Shown here: piece after piece, positions 12,429 to 15,259 of the stretch
How the letters are laid out: each line of letters opens with the position of its first letter
Position numbering within the stretch: the first letter of the stretch is position 1
Origin: Bacteroidota bacterium
GTDB taxonomy: Bacteria > Bacteroidota > Bacteroidia > Chitinophagales > Chitinophagaceae
DNA: 15,259 nt
Assembly (NCBI GenBank): GCA_023433265.1
Contig: JAEZDR010000103.1
Span: 1 to 15,259, forward strand
Direction of reading: 5' to 3'
Translations under genes and position numbers: made by a program
Notes under the pieces: generated by a model
Database searches by the model: none
What the model was told of the DNA's origin: nothing
What the model saw: the letters and a program-made list of their open reading frames with translations, nothing else

Positions 12429-14159
12429 TTACTGCATCAAACGGAATACCGGATAACGCATGTACCCTGGTTCGGCGTAGGGAGACTTGCTATAGATAAA
12501 GTACAATTGGGCTGAAGCGTTGGCAGCAAACCCGGGGTCTTTCCTCTTGCGCTCTTCCAGTTCCAGTTTTACAGCAGGGTTGTTTTCAATGAAACCGGCT
12601 GCCACATCTTCCCATCGGTAATCACTATAGTACTCTTTACGCTGGAGAACAGCATCGAAGAAATTCCAACTAAAAAAACTGTCATCCGCATAAGGTTCAA
12701 GGGTTTCCACAAGGTACCTGTCTGCAGCGTGACCTGTATAGGCAATAAAATCGCCCTTTAAAAAATGCAAAGTGTCTGTCATTTCCGTCAAGCGTGTATC
12801 GTAATTGCGATGATGCCCTTCATAAGGCCTGGGATAACTCTTATAATCAGCAATTGTATAGCTGCTCACTACCATAAAAGTATCGTTCTTAAGCTCTGTG
12901 AGCGGCACCCTGTTCCATTTTAATCTATTTAAAACAGTATGCCACCCTTGCGGAATAACATAGGCTTTCGGCTTCTTTACCAACCGTGAAGGCACCATGT
13001 AATTATAAAAACGCACTTTTAGATCGGTTGGCTGATCCCTTCTGTAAACCAGCTTTTGCAGACCCGTAACCTTGCTGACAACCGAATCCTCTTTATAGCC
13101 CAGGAACCTAACCAGTTGATGGCGCGAAGAGTCAAGTTTCCAATTAACTGCTATTTCTTTTAAACGAGAGGTTGAATCTTCGTCGCGCTTTCGGACCTCT
13201 TTTATTATGCGTGCCTGCCTGCTCCCTTCATTAAGCAGCGTAACCATCAGGTCGTACGTGGCTTTTACCCTTGCATCGAAGGGCTTTAGCATATGTGTTT
13301 CGGCAACAAAAGCAAGTGTATGAAACAGGGCAGCATAGCCACTTGCGAACCTTGGTGCATCATAAAAGGCAGCCCAGCCTTTCCCGGCATTAGCTCCATC
13401 AAAATTCACGTAAGGTATCATTATATGCCCCTTTTGTTCCATGCCCTGGTAGAGGGCAGGCTCAAAAGATTGATGCAAAAAGTTGCCCGTTGCGCCACCC
13501 AATTTGGCATGTTGCGTAGTAAGCAAAGTCATGGTATGTTGGTAGTCTGCACCATCGCTTACGTGGTTATCCAGGAAAATGTCTGGTTTCAACAAATGAA
13601 AAATCTTATAGAAAGCTTGGGTTTCTTTCGCATCTGCCTTAATAAAATCACGGTTAAGGTCCAGGTAGCGGCTATTGCCCCTGAAACCATAGCTCACCGG
13701 GCCTTGTTGGTTTACCCGCGAGTGACTGTTCCTGTTAAGTGCGCCTCCTATGTTGTATACCGGGATAACTGCAAGAATTACATTGGAGGGCAGCGTTACC
13801 TTCTTTTCGGCTATGTCCCTTACCAACATCATCGTTGCATCAATACCATCCGGCTCGCCGGGATGAATTCCGTTGTTGACAAGTATAACGACGGAACCTG
13901 CATTCCTTACTTTGGCAAGGGGTACCGGCTTTGCCGTTCCTGACACAAGTACAAGGTGTAAAGGATAACCAGCGTCCGTTGTATCCATCGTCAGCAGTTG
14001 TATAGCCGGGTGCTCCTTAGCCAGGGTTTGGTAAAACTTCATTACCTCCTGGTAGGTGGCCGTCTCTTTGCCTCCGGATTTTTCAAAGATGGTTGCATGT
14101 TTTTGCCCATTTGCGTGTATGATAAAAAAAATGTGTAGGATAAAAATTGCTTTTTTCAT
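12429..14159 (-). CDS. M14 family zinc carboxypeptidase, secreted
   Basis: The protein has 576 residues from the ATG at 14159. The frame can be extended to a GTG at 14180, but that adds MRFKFKL before a normal signal peptide and leaves only 6 bp to the divergent regulator gene. The signal peptide is MKKAIFILHIFFIIHANG, with likely cleavage before Gln19. The M14 domain (~30-300) has zinc ligands in GIHPGEPDG (His99, Glu102) and DNHVSDG (His199), the substrate-binding Asn-Arg in LDLNRDF (170-171), and catalytic Glu287 in FVAETHML. The remaining ~270 residues are a C-terminal region of unknown role. It should act as a metallocarboxypeptidase in the periplasm or outside the cell; specificity cannot be read. 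It is the first gene of the minus-strand run and is divergent from the two-component regulator. No lipobox or T9SS domain is present. Confidence 0.9.
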   Translation of the reverse strand: MKKAIFILHIFFIIHANGQKHATIFEKSGGKETATYQEVMKFYQTLAKEHPAIQLLTMDTTDAGYPLHLVLVSGTAKPVPLAKVRNAGSVVILVNNGIHPGEPDGIDATMMLVRDIAEKKVTLPSNVILAVIPVYNIGGALNRNSHSRVNQQGPVSYGFRGNSRYLDLNRDFIKADAKETQAFYKIFHLLKPDIFLDNHVSDGADYQHTMTLLTTQHAKLGGATGNFLHQSFEPALYQGMEQKGHIMIPYVNFDGANAGKGWAAFYDAPRFASGYAALFHTLAFVAETHMLKPFDARVKATYDLMVTLLNEGSRQARIIKEVRKRDEDSTSRLKEIAVNWKLDSSRHQLVRFLGYKEDSVVSKVTGLQKLVYRRDQPTDLKVRFYNYMVPSRLVKKPKAYVIPQGWHTVLNRLKWNRVPLTELKNDTFMVVSSYTIADYKSYPRPYEGHHRNYDTRLTEMTDTLHFLKGDFIAYTGHAADRYLVETLEPYADDSFFSWNFFDAVLQRKEYYSDYRWEDVAAGFIENNPAVKLELEERKRKDPGFAANASAQLYFIYSKSPYAEPGYMRYPVFRLMQ

Positions 14160-14186
14160 TAATTTGAACTTGAAACGCACAAAGTA

Positions 14187-14885
14187 ATGGAAAACAACTA
14201 CAGGATTCTGTTAGCTGAAGATGAGCCAAAGCTTAGCCAGATTATACAGGAAGAACTGCAGCGAAAGGGATATACTACAGATGTAGCGTACGACGGAGCT
14301 GTAGCTGAAAAACTATTCAAAGAGCATAGCTATTCGCTGGTATTGCTTGATATTAACCTGCCTTATAAAAATGGATTGTCGCTCTGTAAGGAGTTTAGGG
14401 CTGTGAATGCAAACATTCCAATCATTATGCTGACTGCACTTGGCGAGATACAGGACAAGGTAGATGCTTTCAACCTTGGGGCAGATGATTATATAACCAA
14501 ACCGTTTCATTTTGACGAGTTATTTGCGCGGATCAAGGTTTTCCTGAAACGGTCAGAGGGTTCTTCAGAATCCGGGGAAAAAGTAGTGGTGGCCGATCTG
14601 GAAATAGACCTTGAAAACAAGACCGTAACCCGCGCAGGCAAGAATATCAACCTCACTGCAAAGGAATTTGGCCTCCTCGTGTTGTTATCAAAAAATAAGG
14701 GAAAAGTAATATCTAAAACAGAGATACTTGAGAAGGTATGGGACCTTAGCTTCGACACAGGCACCAACACTATTGAAGTGTACATCAGCTTCCTCCGTAA
14801 TAAGATTGATAAACCATTTGATACGAAACTAATCCATACTAAGCCCGGCTTTGGGTATTATGTAAGAGAAACAGCGCTGTCATGA
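14187..14885 (+). CDS. OmpR-family response regulator
   Basis: The protein has 232 residues. The receiver domain (~5-118) has the acidic pocket Glu11-Asp12, the phospho-acceptor Asp55 in LVLLDINLP, Thr83 in MLTALG and Lys105 in ITKPF. The C-terminal winged-helix DNA-binding domain (~130-230) has the NLTAKEFGLL, TEILEKVWD, NTIEVYISFLRNKID and GFGYYV motifs of the Trans_reg_C family. It is a transcription factor activated by the kinase encoded next, with which it overlaps by 4 bases (ATGA at 14882-14885), so the pair is translationally coupled. Its start is 27 bp from the divergent M14 peptidase start, so its promoter must reach into that gene. A short direct repeat (TTGAAC TTGAAA, about 14164-14175) lies in the shared gap and could be a binding site, but it is too short to trust. 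Confidence 0.96.
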   Translation: MENNYRILLAEDEPKLSQIIQEELQRKGYTTDVAYDGAVAEKLFKEHSYSLVLLDINLPYKNGLSLCKEFRAVNANIPIIMLTALGEIQDKVDAFNLGADDYITKPFHFDELFARIKVFLKRSEGSSESGEKVVVADLEIDLENKTVTRAGKNINLTAKEFGLLVLLSKNKGKVISKTEILEKVWDLSFDTGTNTIEVYISFLRNKIDKPFDTKLIHTKPGFGYYVRETALS

Positions 14886-15259
14886 ACCTAAAACTTAGGT
14901 TTGCCGTTCTGTTTGCTGCGTTGGTGTCCATCATCCTTATTATTTCTTCGCTATCCACCTATTACCTCTTTGCAAACAGAAGGGTTGAGGAATACAAACA
15001 GCGGCTAAATGGACAGGCTAAATACTTGTTCGAAGAGCTAAGCAGACGCGAAAGTGTAACGCCCGATTTGTACCGAAACCTATTAGCTACAAGTCCTTTC
15101 GCTTTAGTTGATGTGGAGACCATGTTACTGGACTCGGCTTTGCAACCGGTTTACCGTTTTCCAAACAATCCGTCCATGCAGGTAACACCTGGTTTTTTAA
15201 CCAAGGTAAAGCAAGGCAATGACAATTATTTTCAGCACAAGGAATTGGAAGGTGGGGCC
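14882..15259 (+). CDS. sensor histidine kinase, 5' part only
   Basis: The frame opens at ATG 14882, overlapping the regulator stop, and remains open for 126 codons to the window edge. It begins MNLKLRFAVLFAALVSIILI, with one membrane helix at ~6-29. An extracytoplasmic stretch follows that opens with a charged, probably helical segment (RRVEEYKQRLNGQAKYLFEELSRR split around residue 45) and continues as a soluble sensor-like region. The second membrane helix, HAMP, HisKA and ATPase domains would lie beyond the window. The call rests on this topology and on the 4-base overlap with an OmpR-type regulator, the usual arrangement for a two-component pair. The signal sensed cannot be inferred. Confidence 0.85.
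   Translation, partial: MNLKLRFAVLFAALVSIILIISSLSTYYLFANRRVEEYKQRLNGQAKYLFEELSRRESVTPDLYRNLLATSPFALVDVETMLLDSALQPVYRFPNNPSMQVTPGFLTKVKQGNDNYFQHKELEGGA

Noticed and set aside
14160..14180. GTG start for the M14 peptidase at 14180
   Set aside because: It adds seven residues before an otherwise standard MKK signal peptide and leaves 6 bp before the divergent regulator start.
1..15259. CRISPR arrays, tRNA or rRNA genes, insertion sequences, phage or defence genes
   Set aside because: No direct-repeat array, transposase, integrase, tRNA-like cloverleaf or recognised defence domain was found on reading both strands; the gene-free gaps are too short or lack such features.

Overview
The window looks like chromosomal DNA from a member of the Bacteroidota, most likely a Chitinophagaceae-like sphingobacterium. 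The evidence is as follows. Two proteins end in type IX secretion (T9SS) type A sorting domains. Two exported proteins have signal peptides apparently cleaved just before Gln. Ribosome binding sites are weak or absent. Several promoter-like sites resemble the Bacteroidota TTG / TAnnTTTG pattern. No rRNA, tRNA, CRISPR array, insertion sequence or phage gene is visible. Genus and species cannot be assigned from this sequence.

Layout from left to right. (1) 1-2085, plus strand: the 3' part of one T9SS cargo gene and a complete paralogue, separated by a 21-bp perfect hairpin and closed by a U-tract terminator at about 2106-2134. (2) 2136-4330: a VAT-1-like quinone oxidoreductase on minus, a divergent SIMPL-domain protein on plus, and a small unrecognised membrane protein on minus whose stop codon is interlocked with that of the SIMPL gene. 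(3) 4331-4726: a gene-free stretch holding a minus-strand terminator and about 200 bp almost free of G on the plus strand. (4) 4727-8326, minus strand: a 2-oxo acid dehydrogenase E2 subunit, cinA and a rhomboid protease. (5) 8451-9488, plus strand: guaC (GMP reductase), with a dyad symmetry over its likely promoter. (6) 9534-14159, minus strand: a four-gene run transcribed in the order M14 carboxypeptidase, lipoprotein of unknown function, guanine deaminase, sulfide:quinone-oxidoreductase-like flavoprotein. It ends in a hairpin terminator abutting the guaC stop. (7) 14187-15259, plus strand: an OmpR-family response regulator overlapping a histidine kinase that runs off the window.

How the genes may work together. 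guaC and guaD both act on guanine compounds: GMP to IMP, and guanine to xanthine. They lie about 1.4 kb apart in convergent units. The two-component pair is divergent from the M14-led run with only 27 bp between start codons, so shared control is possible but unproven. Most of the rest is ordinary housekeeping or envelope biology. The least explained items are the G-depleted tract at 4471-4680, the lipoprotein at 11355-12383, the operator-like dyad at guaC and the possible alternative hairpins in the E2 leader.
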